A program made the position numbers and the translations under genes. The notes beneath the pieces were generated by a model that saw only the letters and a program-made list of their open reading frames with translations, did no database searches and was not told the DNA's origin. Below, piece by piece: positions 22,826 to 35,210 of a stretch of DNA of 36,374 bases (positions are counted from its first letter, which is position 1; every line of letters starts with the position of its first letter). The stretch is from contig JAIETA010000143.1 in assembly GCA_019745575.1 (NCBI GenBank), positions 1-36,374 on the forward strand, written 5' to 3'. This DNA comes from Reyranella sp. (GTDB taxonomy: Bacteria > Pseudomonadota > Alphaproteobacteria > Reyranellales > Reyranellaceae).

Positions 22826-23992
22826 CTAACCGCCGAGGTAGGACAGGATGGCCTCGCGGTCGCTGTCGAGATCGGGCGCCGCCCGCCGCGTCGGAGGATC
22901 GGCGAAGGCCGACATCTTCAGCGGATTGCCGGCGAGTTTCAGCGTCCCGCCGCTGCCGTCGGGGACTTCCACGACCATGTTGCGGGCGGCGACCTGGGGA
23001 TGGGCGAGCGCCTGCTTGACGTTGTTGATCGGCCCGCAGGGCACGCCCGCCTTGGAGACGACGGCGATCCAGTGCTCCGTGGTTCCGGTCTTCAGCACCG
23101 ACTCGATCTCGCGCTCGAGCTTCTTGTGGTGCTTCTGGCGCAGCGCGTTGGTCTTGTAGTCGGGGCTCGCCGCCATGTCGGGCCGGCCGAGCGCCTCGCA
23201 GGTCTTGACGAACAGGCCGTCGTTGCCGGCGGCGATGATGATCGCCCCGTCCGACGTCTTGAAAGCCTGGAAGGGCGTGATGGTCGGATGGCGTGCGCCG
23301 AGCGGACCGGGGATCTCGCCCTCGACGGTGTAGCGCATGATGGCATTCTCGAGCAGCGCGAGCTGGCAGTCGAACATGGCGATGTCGACCTTGGTCGCCT
23401 CGCCGGTCTTGAGGCGATGGACCAGGGCGGCGTTGACGGCGACGGCGGTGTAGAGGCCCGCGCCGATGTCGCCGATCGACATGCCGACGCGACTCGGCGG
23501 CTGGCCCTCGTTGCCGGTGATGCTCATGATGCCGCCCATGCCCTGCATGACCATGTCGTAGGCCGGGTCCTTGGAATTGGGGCCGCTGTGCCCGAAGCCC
23601 GAGGCGGAAGCATAGATCAGCCTGGGAAATTTCTTGTGCAGTTCGTCCCAACCGTAGCCCAGCTTCTCCATCGTGCCGGGGCGGAAATTCTCGACCACGA
23701 CGTCGGCCTTGGCGAGCAGCTTCTCGAAGATGCTGCGGTCGGCGTCGCTCTTGAGGTCGAGGGCGATGCTCTCCTTGCCGCGGTTGACCGAGGCGAAATA
23801 GGTCGACTTGCCGTTCACGAACGGACCGTAGGCGCGGGCGTCGTCGCCGCCCTTGGGCGGTTCGACCTTGATCACCCGGGCGCCCATCTCGGCCATCAGC
23901 AGGGTGCAGTAGGGGCCGGCGAGGATGCGGGAGAGATCGACGACGACGATGCCCGACAGCGGGCCCTTGGCGGCATTCTGGTTCATGTGCAT
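22826..23992 (-). CDS. CaiB/BaiF-type (class III) CoA-transferase
   Basis: The 388-residue protein has the class III pattern: GIVVVDLSRILAGPYCTLLMAEMGARVIKVE at the start (broken here at its core, LSRILAGPYCTLLMAEMGA), then the Asp of the NFRPGTMEKLGYG/LIYASASGFGHSGP region, and YDMVMQGMGGIMSITG. These enzymes move CoA between carboxylic acids through an Asp anhydride. Two Met codons begin the frame (23992 and 23986); the Shine-Dalgarno is poor, so translation is probably coupled to the EamA gene, whose stop ends three bases upstream. Substrate unknown. Confidence 0.9.
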   Translation of the reverse strand: MHMNQNAAKGPLSGIVVVDLSRILAGPYCTLLMAEMGARVIKVEPPKGGDDARAYGPFVNGKSTYFASVNRGKESIALDLKSDADRSIFEKLLAKADVVVENFRPGTMEKLGYGWDELHKKFPRLIYASASGFGHSGPNSKDPAYDMVMQGMGGIMSITGNEGQPPSRVGMSIGDIGAGLYTAVAVNAALVHRLKTGEATKVDIAMFDCQLALLENAIMRYTVEGEIPGPLGARHPTITPFQAFKTSDGAIIIAAGNDGLFVKTCEALGRPDMAASPDYKTNALRQKHHKKLEREIESVLKTGTTEHWIAVVSKAGVPCGPINNVKQALAHPQVAARNMVVEVPDGSGGTLKLAGNPLKMSAFADPPTRRAAPDLDSDREAILSYLGG

Positions 23993-23995
23993 TTC

Positions 23996-24871
23996 TTAGC
24001 CAGCCGGTCGTCGCGAATCCAGCCACACGTTGACGCCGGCCGCTGCGATGACGATCGCGCCGCCGATCAAGGTGAGATCGTCCGGCTTTTCGCCATCGAA
24101 CAGCCACACCCAGACCGGTCCGAGCACCAGTTCGAGCAGGCCGAGAAGGGCGGCACGGCCGGCGGGGATGCGTTTCAGGCTGGCCATGTAGAGCAGCAGG
24201 CCGCCAGCGAGCTGGCCGGGGCTCAGCGCCAGCAGCCACGGGACCTGCGACCACATGACCGTCTCGGGGCGGGCAAAGGGCAGCGCCACGAGGCCCGAGA
24301 TCAGGCCGGCCAGCCAGATCGCCGGCGCCATTCCGACGTCGCGGCGGTGGCGCACCACGACGTAGTTGCCGCTCATGCAGAGCACGACGATGCCCGCCAC
24401 CGCCATGCCGGCCAGCGCGCCGGCCTGCAGCGAACCCGCAACCGAGAGCGCAAGGCCGGCCACCGCGGCGGCCATCGCCAGGATCGTGTGGCGGTGCAGC
24501 CGCTCCCCCAGGAAGATCCGGGCCGCCAGCGCGGTGATGAAAGGTGTTGCCCCGAACATGATCAGCACGTTGGCGACCGGTGCCAGGCCCAGCGCCAGGA
24601 TGAAGGCCACGAAGCTGCCGGCCAGCAGCAGGGCGCTCAGCAGCAGAGCGGCGCCGGCGTTGCGCATATCGATCCACACGCCGCGCCGCTGCCACAGCAG
24701 CAGCGGCAACAGGGCGGCGACCAGAAACGCCGAGCGCCAGAAGGAGATGTCCCACGCCGGCAGGTCGATGCGGCGCACAATGACGCCGGCGGTGCTGAAG
24801 ATCGCCGCGGCCATGACGGCATAGGCGACGCCGAGGGCGGCCGAGCGCGGGGAGGGAGAGGGCGTTGCCAT
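23996..24871 (-). CDS. EamA/DMT-superfamily transporter
   Basis: The 291-residue protein has about ten hydrophobic segments in two EamA (drug/metabolite transporter) repeats. The first ends near LSVAGSL (about residue 145) and the second ends AAAGVNVWLDSRRP. LALGLAPVANVLIMFGATPFITAL and a matching LLYMASLKRIPAGRAALLGLLELVLGPV mark the two conserved loops (each shown only in part as pattern). Such proteins often export amino acids or metabolites. It heads the minus-strand operon with CoA-transferase and acylase and diverges from the YheT-like hydrolase gene, 30 bases away. Confidence 0.87.
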   Translation of the reverse strand: MATPSPSPRSAALGVAYAVMAAAIFSTAGVIVRRIDLPAWDISFWRSAFLVAALLPLLLWQRRGVWIDMRNAGAALLLSALLLAGSFVAFILALGLAPVANVLIMFGATPFITALAARIFLGERLHRHTILAMAAAVAGLALSVAGSLQAGALAGMAVAGIVVLCMSGNYVVVRHRRDVGMAPAIWLAGLISGLVALPFARPETVMWSQVPWLLALSPGQLAGGLLLYMASLKRIPAGRAALLGLLELVLGPVWVWLFDGEKPDDLTLIGGAIVIAAAGVNVWLDSRRPAG

Positions 24872-24893
24872 CTGGGTGCGGTCCGTGAATAAG
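24865..24893 (+). promoter_or_regulatory. Putative promoter of the YheT-like hydrolase gene
   Basis: TTGCCA (24865-24870, 5 of 6 to the -35 consensus), a 17-base spacer and AATAAG (24888-24893, 4 of 6 to the -10) end eight bases before the GTG at 24902. The transcript would start at about 24900, giving a nearly leaderless mRNA. AAGGA at 24891-24895 could also be a Shine-Dalgarno, which would argue for an upstream promoter instead. Confidence 0.4.
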
Positions 24894-24901
24894 GACTGGT
24901 C

Positions 24902-25891
24902 GTGCAGACGTCCATCGCTTCCCTCGACCTCCCGCCGTTCCGCCCGCGCTTTCCCTGGTGGGGCGGCGACCTGCAGACCGTGGCCAGCCGGCTGCGCCGC
25001 GGCGCCGCCGGCCTGGCGCCGCCTGCCGGCGAGCGGCTGCGTTTTTCGATGACCGACGGCACCGGCGACACGCTGCTGGCCACGCTGCACCGGCCGGCGA
25101 CGCCGCGCCCGGGCACGCCGCTCGTGCTGCTGATCCACGGCCTGACCGGCTGCGAGGACAGTCAGTACATCCTGAGCCTGTCGCGGCTGATGCTCGACCG
25201 CGGCCACCGCGTGCTGCGGATCAACCTGCGCGGCGCCGGGCCGTCGCGCGCCCTGTGCGGCGGCCACTACTACGCCGGGCGCAGCCAGGACTTCCGGATG
25301 CTGCTCGGCATCTTGCCGGACGACCTCAAGACCGACGGACTTGCCGCCGTGGGCTTCTCGCTGGGCGGCGCCATGCTGCTGAAATATCTCGGCGAGGAGG
25401 GCGCGGCGGCGCCGCTTGTGGCGGCGGCAACGGTCTGCGCGCCGATCGATCTCGCCGTCACCTGCCGGCACATGATGCGGCCGCGCAACCTGCTCTATCA
25501 CCGCTACATCATCGGCATGATGAAGCGCGAGGCCACGGGCGAGGGTGCCGTGCTGTCGGCCGCCGAACGGGCGGGGATCATGGGCTCGCGCACGGTGTGG
25601 GAGTACGACGACGTCTTCATTGCGCCGCGCTACGGCTACGCCGATGCCGCCGACTACTACGAGCGCTGCAAGCCTATCCGCTTCATGCCGGCCATCCGCG
25701 TGCCCACCCTGGTCCTGGCGGCAGGCGACGATCCTTGGATACCGTCCGCCCTCTACGCCGGCTATGATTGGGCGGCCAACCCGGCGTTGCAGCCGTTGCT
25801 GCCCGGTTCGGGCGGCCATGTCGGCTTTCACGGCACGGGCGGGGAGCAGCCATGGAGCGATCTGGCGATAGCGAGGTTCTTCGATGGGTGA
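24902..25891 (+). CDS. YheT-like alpha/beta hydrolase
   Basis: The 329-residue protein has the alpha/beta-hydrolase fold with the oxyanion loop LLIHGLTGCEDSQY (about residues 76-89) and nucleophile elbow GFSLGG (Ser153). The acid Asp is probably in LAAGDDPWIP and the base His in GGHVGFHG. The N-terminal PRFPWWGGDLQTV and NLRGAGPS match the YheT/EMB8 family of hydrolases, whose substrates are mostly unknown (esters or lipids are likely). It starts with GTG at 24902 after AAGGA. Its last eight bases contain the start of the small downstream gene. Confidence 0.88.
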   Translation: MQTSIASLDLPPFRPRFPWWGGDLQTVASRLRRGAAGLAPPAGERLRFSMTDGTGDTLLATLHRPATPRPGTPLVLLIHGLTGCEDSQYILSLSRLMLDRGHRVLRINLRGAGPSRALCGGHYYAGRSQDFRMLLGILPDDLKTDGLAAVGFSLGGAMLLKYLGEEGAAAPLVAAATVCAPIDLAVTCRHMMRPRNLLYHRYIIGMMKREATGEGAVLSAAERAGIMGSRTVWEYDDVFIAPRYGYADAADYYERCKPIRFMPAIRVPTLVLAAGDDPWIPSALYAGYDWAANPALQPLLPGSGGHVGFHGTGGEQPWSDLAIARFFDG

Positions 25892-26023
25892 GACCGAACC
25901 GATGGCGCTGATCGTGGGTGTCGCCTGTTCGCTGGTGGCGCTCGTGCTGGCATGGCGCGCCTACCGCGGGGCGGTGGAAGACGAGCGGGAACGCAAGCGC
26001 GAGAAGGAAAAGCGCGACGACCG

Positions 26024-26027
<4 letters not shown>
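25884..26027 (+). CDS. Small single-pass membrane protein (47 residues)
   Basis: The ATG at 25884 lies inside the end of the hydrolase gene and the frame runs to a TAG at 26025-26027. The product has a hydrophobic segment at about residues 8-24 (ALIVGVACSLVALVLAW) followed by a highly charged tail of Glu, Arg and Lys. That is the layout of a small inner-membrane protein with a cytoplasmic helix. It is translationally coupled with the hydrolase gene and its 3' end overlaps the converging NUDIX gene by four bases. I find no known family; the coupling and the clean TM-plus-tail layout suggest a real gene. Confidence 0.55.
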
Positions 26028-29853
<3,826 letters not shown>

Positions 29854-29855
29854 TC

Positions 29856-30737
29856 ATGGCGAAAGTCGCCTTTATCGGTCTTGGCAACATGGGCGGCCCG
29901 ATGGCCGCCAACCTCGCCAAGGCGCAGCATCATGTGGTGGCGTTCGACCTGGCTGACTCGGCGGTGAAGGCCGCGGTCGAGAAAGGCGCGCACAAGGCGG
30001 CATCGGCGGCCGAGGCGGTGAAGGGCGCGGAGATCGTCGTCACCATGCTGCCGGCCGGCAAGCACGTCCGCGAGGTCTACGAGAAGGACGTGCTGCCCAA
30101 TGTCGCCAAGGGCACGCTGCTGATCGACTGCTCGACCATCGACGTCGACAGCGCCCGCCACGTCGCGGCACTGGCCGCAAAGGCCGGCATGGAGATGATC
30201 GATGCGCCGGTGTCGGGCGGTGTCGGCGGCGCCACGGCCGGCACGCTCACCTTCATGGTCGGCGGCGGCGCCGGCGCGTTCGCCAAGGCCAGGCCGATCC
30301 TCGAGAAGATGGGCAAGAACATCGTGCACGCCGGCGCCAGCGGCAACGGCCAGGTGGCCAAGATCTGCAACAACATGATCCTGGGCGTCTCCATGATCGC
30401 CGTCGGCGAGGCGTTCATGCTGGCCAAGCGGCTGGGCCTCGACGCGCAGAAAATGTTCGACGTCGTGTCGACCTCGTCCGGCTCGTGCTGGGCGCTCACC
30501 AGCTATTGCCCGGTGCCGGGCCCGGTGCCGGCCTCGCCGGCCAATCGCGACTACCAAGCGGGTTTCACGGCCGCCATGATGCTGAAGGACCTCATGCTGG
30601 CCCAGCAGGCCGCGAACGCCGGCGGCGCCAGCACGCCGTTGGGAGCGGAAGCGGCCCAGCTGTTCAGCCTGTTCGTCAACGGCGGCAGTGCCGGCAAGGA
30701 CTTCTCGGGCATCATTCGGATGCTCGACGGCAAGTGA
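29856..30737 (+). CDS. mmsB: 3-hydroxyisobutyrate dehydrogenase
   Basis: The 293-residue NAD(P)-dependent enzyme of the beta-hydroxyacid dehydrogenase family has the nucleotide motif GLGNMGGPMAANL (about residues 8-20), the substrate motif DAPVSGGVGGATAGTL, and GNGQVAKICNNM with the catalytic Lys. It oxidises 3-hydroxyisobutyrate to methylmalonate semialdehyde, the step after HIBCH. AGGGAGG lies six bases before the ATG at 29856. The methylmalonate-semialdehyde dehydrogenase gene (mmsA) expected next in the pathway is not in this window. Confidence 0.93.
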   Translation: MAKVAFIGLGNMGGPMAANLAKAQHHVVAFDLADSAVKAAVEKGAHKAASAAEAVKGAEIVVTMLPAGKHVREVYEKDVLPNVAKGTLLIDCSTIDVDSARHVAALAAKAGMEMIDAPVSGGVGGATAGTLTFMVGGGAGAFAKARPILEKMGKNIVHAGASGNGQVAKICNNMILGVSMIAVGEAFMLAKRLGLDAQKMFDVVSTSSGSCWALTSYCPVPGPVPASPANRDYQAGFTAAMMLKDLMLAQQAANAGGASTPLGAEAAQLFSLFVNGGSAGKDFSGIIRMLDGK

Positions 30738-30744
30738 GGCCCCT

Positions 30745-31431
30745 ATGATCACGCTCTACGACCTCGCCTTCCAGGAAGACCGCCGGCCCAGTCCTTTCGT
30801 CTGGCGCGCCAAGTTCGCGTTGGCCCACAAGGGGCTGCCGTGGACGGCGGTGCCCTGCGGGTTCACCGAGAAGGACAAGATCGCGTTTGCCGGCTCGCAG
30901 ACCTTTCCGGTCATCAAGGACGGCGAGGCCGCGGTGAAGGACAGTTGGGTCATTGCCGATCATCTCGACAAGGCGCACGCCGACCGCCCGTTGTTCAAGA
31001 GCGAGATGGCGCGGTCCTACGCCCTGTTCGTCGCAGGCTGGGTCGACACGCAGGTTCATGCCGTGTTGTTTCCGCTGGTCGTTGCCGATCTCGTCGACCG
31101 CGTGAGACCCGAGGACAAGGCCTATATCGTCGAATCGCGCGGCAAGCGGATCGGCACCACGGACTTCGCTGCCTTCCAGGCCAGAGCGCGCGAGAAGGGG
31201 GTAACGGCCTTCCGCGCCGTTGTCGAGCCGGCGCGGCGCGTCCTCAAAGTGCAGAACTTCCTGGCAGGCGACCACCCGGCTTATCCCGACTACGCGCTCA
31301 TGGGAGCCTTCATGTGGGCCCGGATCGTGAGCCCCCTGTCGCTGCTCGAAGCAGAGGACCCGGTCCATGCCTGGCGCGAACGCATGCTCGACCTTTATGA
31401 CGGGATGGGCCGCAAGGCAAAAGCGGCGTAG
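30745..31431 (+). CDS. Glutathione S-transferase, beta-etherase-like
   Basis: The 228-residue protein has a thioredoxin-like N-terminal domain and an all-helical C-terminal domain. RRPSPFVWRAKFALAHKGLP (residues 13-32) and a following FTEKDKIAFAGSQTFPVI resemble LigE/LigF-type beta-etherase GSTs, where a Ser or nearby residue activates glutathione. DSWVIADHLDK marks the glutathione-binding end. Function as a lignin-ether enzyme is not implied; many relatives are uncharacterised. It starts seven bases after mmsB (GAGG just upstream), so it belongs to the same transcript. Confidence 0.85.
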   Translation: MITLYDLAFQEDRRPSPFVWRAKFALAHKGLPWTAVPCGFTEKDKIAFAGSQTFPVIKDGEAAVKDSWVIADHLDKAHADRPLFKSEMARSYALFVAGWVDTQVHAVLFPLVVADLVDRVRPEDKAYIVESRGKRIGTTDFAAFQARAREKGVTAFRAVVEPARRVLKVQNFLAGDHPAYPDYALMGAFMWARIVSPLSLLEAEDPVHAWRERMLDLYDGMGRKAKAA

Positions 31432-31458
31432 AAGTCTGCGAATCAGGAGAGGGATGTC

Positions 31459-31944
31459 GTGCCCGACGCCAAGACCTTCGACCCCGCCGAGCATCGCTTC
31501 GGGCCGACCCACTGGTTCGAGGATCTCGCGGTTGGGCAGAAATTCTACATCAACTCGCGCACGCAGACCGAGGCGATGTTCGCGGCCTTCCAGTCGGCCA
31601 GCGGCGACAATCATCCGATCCACTACGACCGCGAGTATTGCAGGGCACGGGGGCATCGCGACCTGCTGGCGCATGGCCTGCAGGTGGCGATCCAGGGTGC
31701 GGCGGGCGGCGGCGTCTTTCCGCACTTCATCGGCGATTCGCTGGTCGGATTCCTTGAGCAATCGTCGCGGTTCCTGAAGCCGGTCTATTGCGGCGACACG
31801 CTCTATCCGATGCTGGAGGTGTCCGAGCTGAGGCCGGGCCGGACCACCGGCGTTGCCATCCTGAAGCTCACCATCCACAACCAGAAGGGCGAACTGGTGA
31901 GCGACGGCGAGCACAAGTACCTTATCAAGAGGCGGCCGCAGTAG
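31459..31944 (+). CDS. MaoC-family (hotdog) hydratase-like protein
   Basis: The 161-residue single hotdog domain has the MaoC signature around SASGDNHPIHYDREYCRARGHRDLLAHG (residues 47 onward), with the Asp/His pair used by R-specific enoyl-CoA hydratases. It probably acts on an acyl-CoA or related thioester; whether it takes part in valine breakdown is unknown. The start is GTG at 31459, preceded by AGGAGAGGG. An overlapping ATG at 31454 is in another frame. It follows the GST gene by 27 bases. Confidence 0.86.
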   Translation: MPDAKTFDPAEHRFGPTHWFEDLAVGQKFYINSRTQTEAMFAAFQSASGDNHPIHYDREYCRARGHRDLLAHGLQVAIQGAAGGGVFPHFIGDSLVGFLEQSSRFLKPVYCGDTLYPMLEVSELRPGRTTGVAILKLTIHNQKGELVSDGEHKYLIKRRPQ

Positions 31945-31959
31945 AAGGGGAGAGCGATC

Positions 31960-32244
31960 ATGATCGGCGTCATTGCGAAACTGACCATCAAGCCCGGCAC
32001 CAACGCCGACTTCGAGGCGACGATGAAGGCGCTGCAGGCCAAGGTCCGTGCCGATGAGCCGGGCAACAAGCTCTATGCCTTGCACAAGACGGCGGACGTT
32101 AACGTCTACGTCATGCTGGAACGCTACGACGACCAGGCGGCGCTGGAGGCCCATCGGGCGGCGCCGCATTTCAAGGAACTCGGGCGCAAACTTGGCGACT
32201 ATCTCGCCGGCCGGCCCGACGTACAAGTGATGCAGGAAGTCTGA
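31960..32244 (+). CDS. Antibiotic-biosynthesis-monooxygenase (ABM) domain protein
   Basis: The 94-residue protein is one ferredoxin-like ABM domain: IGVIAKLTIKPGTNADFEAT at the start, VYVMLERYDDQAALEAHRA in the middle, and a helix with HFKELGRKL before the final strand. Relatives include quinol monooxygenases such as YgiN and haem-degrading enzymes, and usually form dimers; activity cannot be deduced. A GGGGAGAG Shine-Dalgarno lies close before the ATG. It starts 15 bases after the MaoC-like gene. Confidence 0.87.
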   Translation: MIGVIAKLTIKPGTNADFEATMKALQAKVRADEPGNKLYALHKTADVNVYVMLERYDDQAALEAHRAAPHFKELGRKLGDYLAGRPDVQVMQEV

Positions 32245-32272
32245 CGTCCCGCCGGGGCGCGCAAGAGGCACC

Positions 32273-33340
32273 ATGGACGGCATCGTTCACCGCCACACAC
32301 AACCCGGCACGGCGCCCGGCACGCTGGCCGGCCGCGCGCCGGTGCCCGACGAGGCGCTCGACTTCACCCTGGTCGAGTACACGCCGGAAGACGTCCAGGT
32401 CGTCCACGGCGTGGAAGTCGACGAGTGCCGTTTTCACCTCGGCACGCCCGGCCATACCTGGATCGACGTCGCCGGGCGGCCGAGTTCGGACATGCTGCGC
32501 GACCTCGGCATGGCCTTCAATCTGCATCCGCTGGCGCTGGAGGACGTGTTCCATGCCAACCAGCGCAGCAAGCTCGACCTCTACGAGGGCCAGGGCTTCA
32601 TCGTGCTGAACGACCCTGCCTACGAGGACTGCCAACTGCGGTCGCGCCAGGTCAGCATCTTCTTCGGCGAGAACTACGTGATCTCTTTTCACGATCACAA
32701 GACCGACATCTTCAAGCCGGTGCGTGATCGCTTGCAGACGGCGGGGTCGCGGCTGCGCACCTTCGGCGTCGACTACCTGGTCTATGCGCTGATCGATCTC
32801 GTCGTGGACCGCAAGTTTCCGCTGATCGAGGCCTTGTCCAGCCATCTCGAGGAGCTCGAGGATGAGGCGCTGGGCCATCCGACGCACGAGACCCTGAACC
32901 ACATACATCAGGCGCGTCGCGCCCTGGTGATGTTCCACCGGATCGAATGGGCGGAGCGCGAGACGGTGCTGGCGGTCATGCGGCCGGAAGTGCCGTTCAT
33001 CATGCCGGAGACGCGGACCTACCTGCGCGACTGCTTCGATCATGCCGTGGCGGTGCTCGAACTGGTCGAGAGCTACCGCGAAATGACCAACGGCCTGATG
33101 GAAGTCTACCTCATGCACTCGTCCAACCGGATGGCCGAGGTCATGAAGACCATGGCCATCATCACCGTGTTCTTCATGCCGCTGTCCTTTCTTGCCGGCA
33201 TTTACGGCATGAATTTCGAGCGTGAAGCCGGCAACATGCCGGAACTCGGCTGGAAGTACGGCTACCTCTGGTTCTGGGGCCTGGTCGTGGTGATTGTGAG
33301 CGGCCTGTTCATCTGGCTGAAGCGCAAGCGCTGGATATGA
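32273..33340 (+). CDS. CorA-family magnesium/divalent cation transporter
   Basis: The 355-residue protein has a large cytoplasmic N-terminal domain and two C-terminal membrane helices. The signature YGMNFE lies at the end of the first (after FFMPLSFLAGI), and WGLVVVIVSGLFIWL forms the second, with a basic RKRW end. The GMN motif marks CorA/Mrs2-type channels that form pentamers and import Mg2+, and sometimes Co2+ or Ni2+. AAGAGG precedes the ATG. It follows the ABM gene by 28 bases and precedes the next GST gene by 10. Confidence 0.93.
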   Translation: MDGIVHRHTQPGTAPGTLAGRAPVPDEALDFTLVEYTPEDVQVVHGVEVDECRFHLGTPGHTWIDVAGRPSSDMLRDLGMAFNLHPLALEDVFHANQRSKLDLYEGQGFIVLNDPAYEDCQLRSRQVSIFFGENYVISFHDHKTDIFKPVRDRLQTAGSRLRTFGVDYLVYALIDLVVDRKFPLIEALSSHLEELEDEALGHPTHETLNHIHQARRALVMFHRIEWAERETVLAVMRPEVPFIMPETRTYLRDCFDHAVAVLELVESYREMTNGLMEVYLMHSSNRMAEVMKTMAIITVFFMPLSFLAGIYGMNFEREAGNMPELGWKYGYLWFWGLVVVIVSGLFIWLKRKRWI

Positions 33341-33350
33341 GGGACGCGAC

Positions 33351-34349
33351 GTGACGGGCGCCTACCGGCTATTCGGTTCCGAACTCTCGCCCTACTCGGT
33401 GAAGGTACGCTCGTATTTCCGTTACAAGGACCTGCCGCACGAGTGGATTCCGCGCTCGCCGGCGGTGCAGGCCGAGTTCCAGAAGTACGCCAAGCTGCCG
33501 CTGGTGCCCCTGGTCGTGACGCCGGACGGCGAAGGGGTGCAGGACTCCACGCCGATCATCGAGCGGATCGAGGCGGCGGTGCCGTCGCCGTCGATCGTGC
33601 CCGACGATCCCGCGCTCGCCTTCCTGTCGGCTCTACTGGAGGAGTATGGCGACGAGTGGGGCAACAAGTGGATGTTCCATTACCGCTGGCGCTACCAGCC
33701 CGACGTCTGGTCGACCGCCGAGCGCATCGCGCTGCAGATGATGGGCGCGCAGGGCCCTCTGGCCGTGGCGCAGGCACGCACGGCGGTGGCGGAGCGCATG
33801 ACCGGCCGCCTGGGCTTCGTCGGCTCGAACGAGAAGACGCAGCCACTGATCGAGGCGTCCTTCAGGCGGACGATCGCGTTGCTTGACGCGCACCTCGCGA
33901 CGCGGCCGTTTCTCCTGGGCGGTCGTCCGGCGTTCGCCGACTTCGGCCTGTGGGGCCAGCTCTACGAGGCGGCGACCGATCCGACACCGGGCGCCATCCT
34001 GCGGCGCGAGGCGTTCCATGTGATGGCCTGGGTGCAGCGCATGGTCTCGCCCAGGGCCGAGGGTGGTTTCGAGGTCTGGGCTGCCCTGGCGCCGACGCTC
34101 ATGCCCCTGCTCAAGGAGGAAGTGGGCGCTCTCTTCCTGCCCTGGTCGGCGGCCAATGCCACCGCCGTGGCGGCCAACGACAAGACGTTCGAGACTCCGC
34201 TCGGCGGGGCGACCTGGTCGCAGGAGCCGCAGAAGTACCACGCGCGGTCGCTGGCCGAGATCCGGCGCAAATACGCGGCGGCCAAGGCGGCGCCCGGCCT
34301 CGAGGCGATCCTGCGGGACAGCGGCTGCCTAAAATGGCTGGCGCCGTGA
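33351..34349 (+). CDS. Long glutathione S-transferase-like protein
   Basis: The 332-residue protein has a GST thioredoxin-like domain at the N-terminus (YRLFGSELSPYSVKVRSYFR at residues 5-24; LPLVPLVVTPDGEGVQDSTP later, with the cis-Pro and the glutathione-binding DSTP) and a helical C-terminal domain with FLLGGRPAFADFGLWGQLYE. It is about 100 residues longer than a classic GST; the extra part lies at the end. The GTG at 33351 follows GAGGGA by six bases. It sits ten bases after corA and is the last gene of the long plus-strand run. Confidence 0.82.
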   Translation: MTGAYRLFGSELSPYSVKVRSYFRYKDLPHEWIPRSPAVQAEFQKYAKLPLVPLVVTPDGEGVQDSTPIIERIEAAVPSPSIVPDDPALAFLSALLEEYGDEWGNKWMFHYRWRYQPDVWSTAERIALQMMGAQGPLAVAQARTAVAERMTGRLGFVGSNEKTQPLIEASFRRTIALLDAHLATRPFLLGGRPAFADFGLWGQLYEAATDPTPGAILRREAFHVMAWVQRMVSPRAEGGFEVWAALAPTLMPLLKEEVGALFLPWSAANATAVAANDKTFETPLGGATWSQEPQKYHARSLAEIRRKYAAAKAAPGLEAILRDSGCLKWLAP

Positions 34350-34352
34350 GCC

Positions 34353-35210
34353 TCAGCGCGGCCGCTGTTCCTTCGGCCGCGGCATCGTCTTGAGGTAGGC
34401 CACGACGTCCCACGCCTGCTGGAGCGACAGCTGAGGGTTCTGCGGATCGACGCCGCGCGGCATGTTGTGCCGGATGAAGCCGACGGCGTTCTCGAACCTG
34501 TCCATGCCGGCGCCGTCGTTGAAACTGTCCGGCCCCCAGAGCGGTGGAAACCGATAGCCCAAGGCAACATTCGCCGAGCCCAGCCGCACGCCCAGCCCGT
34601 CGGACTGGTGACAGGCGGCGCAGACCGCGGCGAACACGATGGCGCCGCGGGCGGCATCGGCCGGTTGGGGCGGTGGCGGCGCGGGCCGCGCGGCCACCGG
34701 CTGCGGCTTGCCGATGAAGTTCAGGAAGGCGAGCAGGGCCGCCATCTCGCGCGACCCTTCGGGCATCGGCTGGCCGTTCATCGAGCGCATCATGCAGTCG
34801 TTCAGCCGGTCGACCAGCGAATCGACCCGGCGGTCGCGCTCCCGGTACTTTGGATAGGTCCCGAACACGCCGACCAGAGGGAGGCCGCCGCGGTTGGTGC
34901 CGCCGTCGAGGTGGCAATTCTGGCAGGACAGGTTGTTGCCGGCCAGGCGCAGGGAAGGGTCGGGCGCCTCGGGGCCGATGACGGCAAAGGTCTGGGTAAT
35001 CAGCTTGTAACCATAGGCGATCAGCTCGCCGTCGGCCATCGCCGGAGTCTGGAAGCCCGGACCGTCGGCGCTGTAGTCGGGCCACGATGTCGGCGGGGCC
35101 GAGACGGCCGGCGACGGAGGCGCCGTTCCGGGCTGGCGCAGCGAGAGCGCCACCGCCGCGATCGCCGCGCAGCCGGCAATGAACAAGAGGGCGAAGCCGT
35201 TGCGCGTCAT
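34353..35210 (-). CDS. Dihaem cytochrome c, TsdA-like (thiosulfate dehydrogenase)
   Basis: The 285-residue exported protein has an N-terminal anchor or signal (about residues 5-23) and two haem c sites: CQNCH (Cys96, Cys99, His100) and CAACH (Cys197, Cys200, His201). Between them, NDCMMRSMNG puts Cys139 at the place where TsdA and SoxA have a Cys ligand to haem 1; Met250 in HNMPRG is a likely ligand to haem 2. TsdA joins two thiosulfates to tetrathionate in the periplasm. Its start overlaps the upstream TauE-type exporter gene by four bases (35207-35210), which fits a sulfur-oxyanion role. Confidence 0.78.
   Translation of the reverse strand: MTRNGFALLFIAGCAAIAAVALSLRQPGTAPPSPAVSAPPTSWPDYSADGPGFQTPAMADGELIAYGYKLITQTFAVIGPEAPDPSLRLAGNNLSCQNCHLDGGTNRGGLPLVGVFGTYPKYRERDRRVDSLVDRLNDCMMRSMNGQPMPEGSREMAALLAFLNFIGKPQPVAARPAPPPPQPADAARGAIVFAAVCAACHQSDGLGVRLGSANVALGYRFPPLWGPDSFNDGAGMDRFENAVGFIRHNMPRGVDPQNPQLSLQQAWDVVAYLKTMPRPKEQRPR

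Noticed and set aside
20718..24755. A 1345-residue open frame on the minus strand, and a 976-residue frame on the plus strand (21962-24892)
   Set aside because: Both are out-of-frame readings across the acylase, CoA-transferase and EamA genes, rich in Arg, Ala, Gly and His and without family motifs. High GC makes stop codons rare in such frames.
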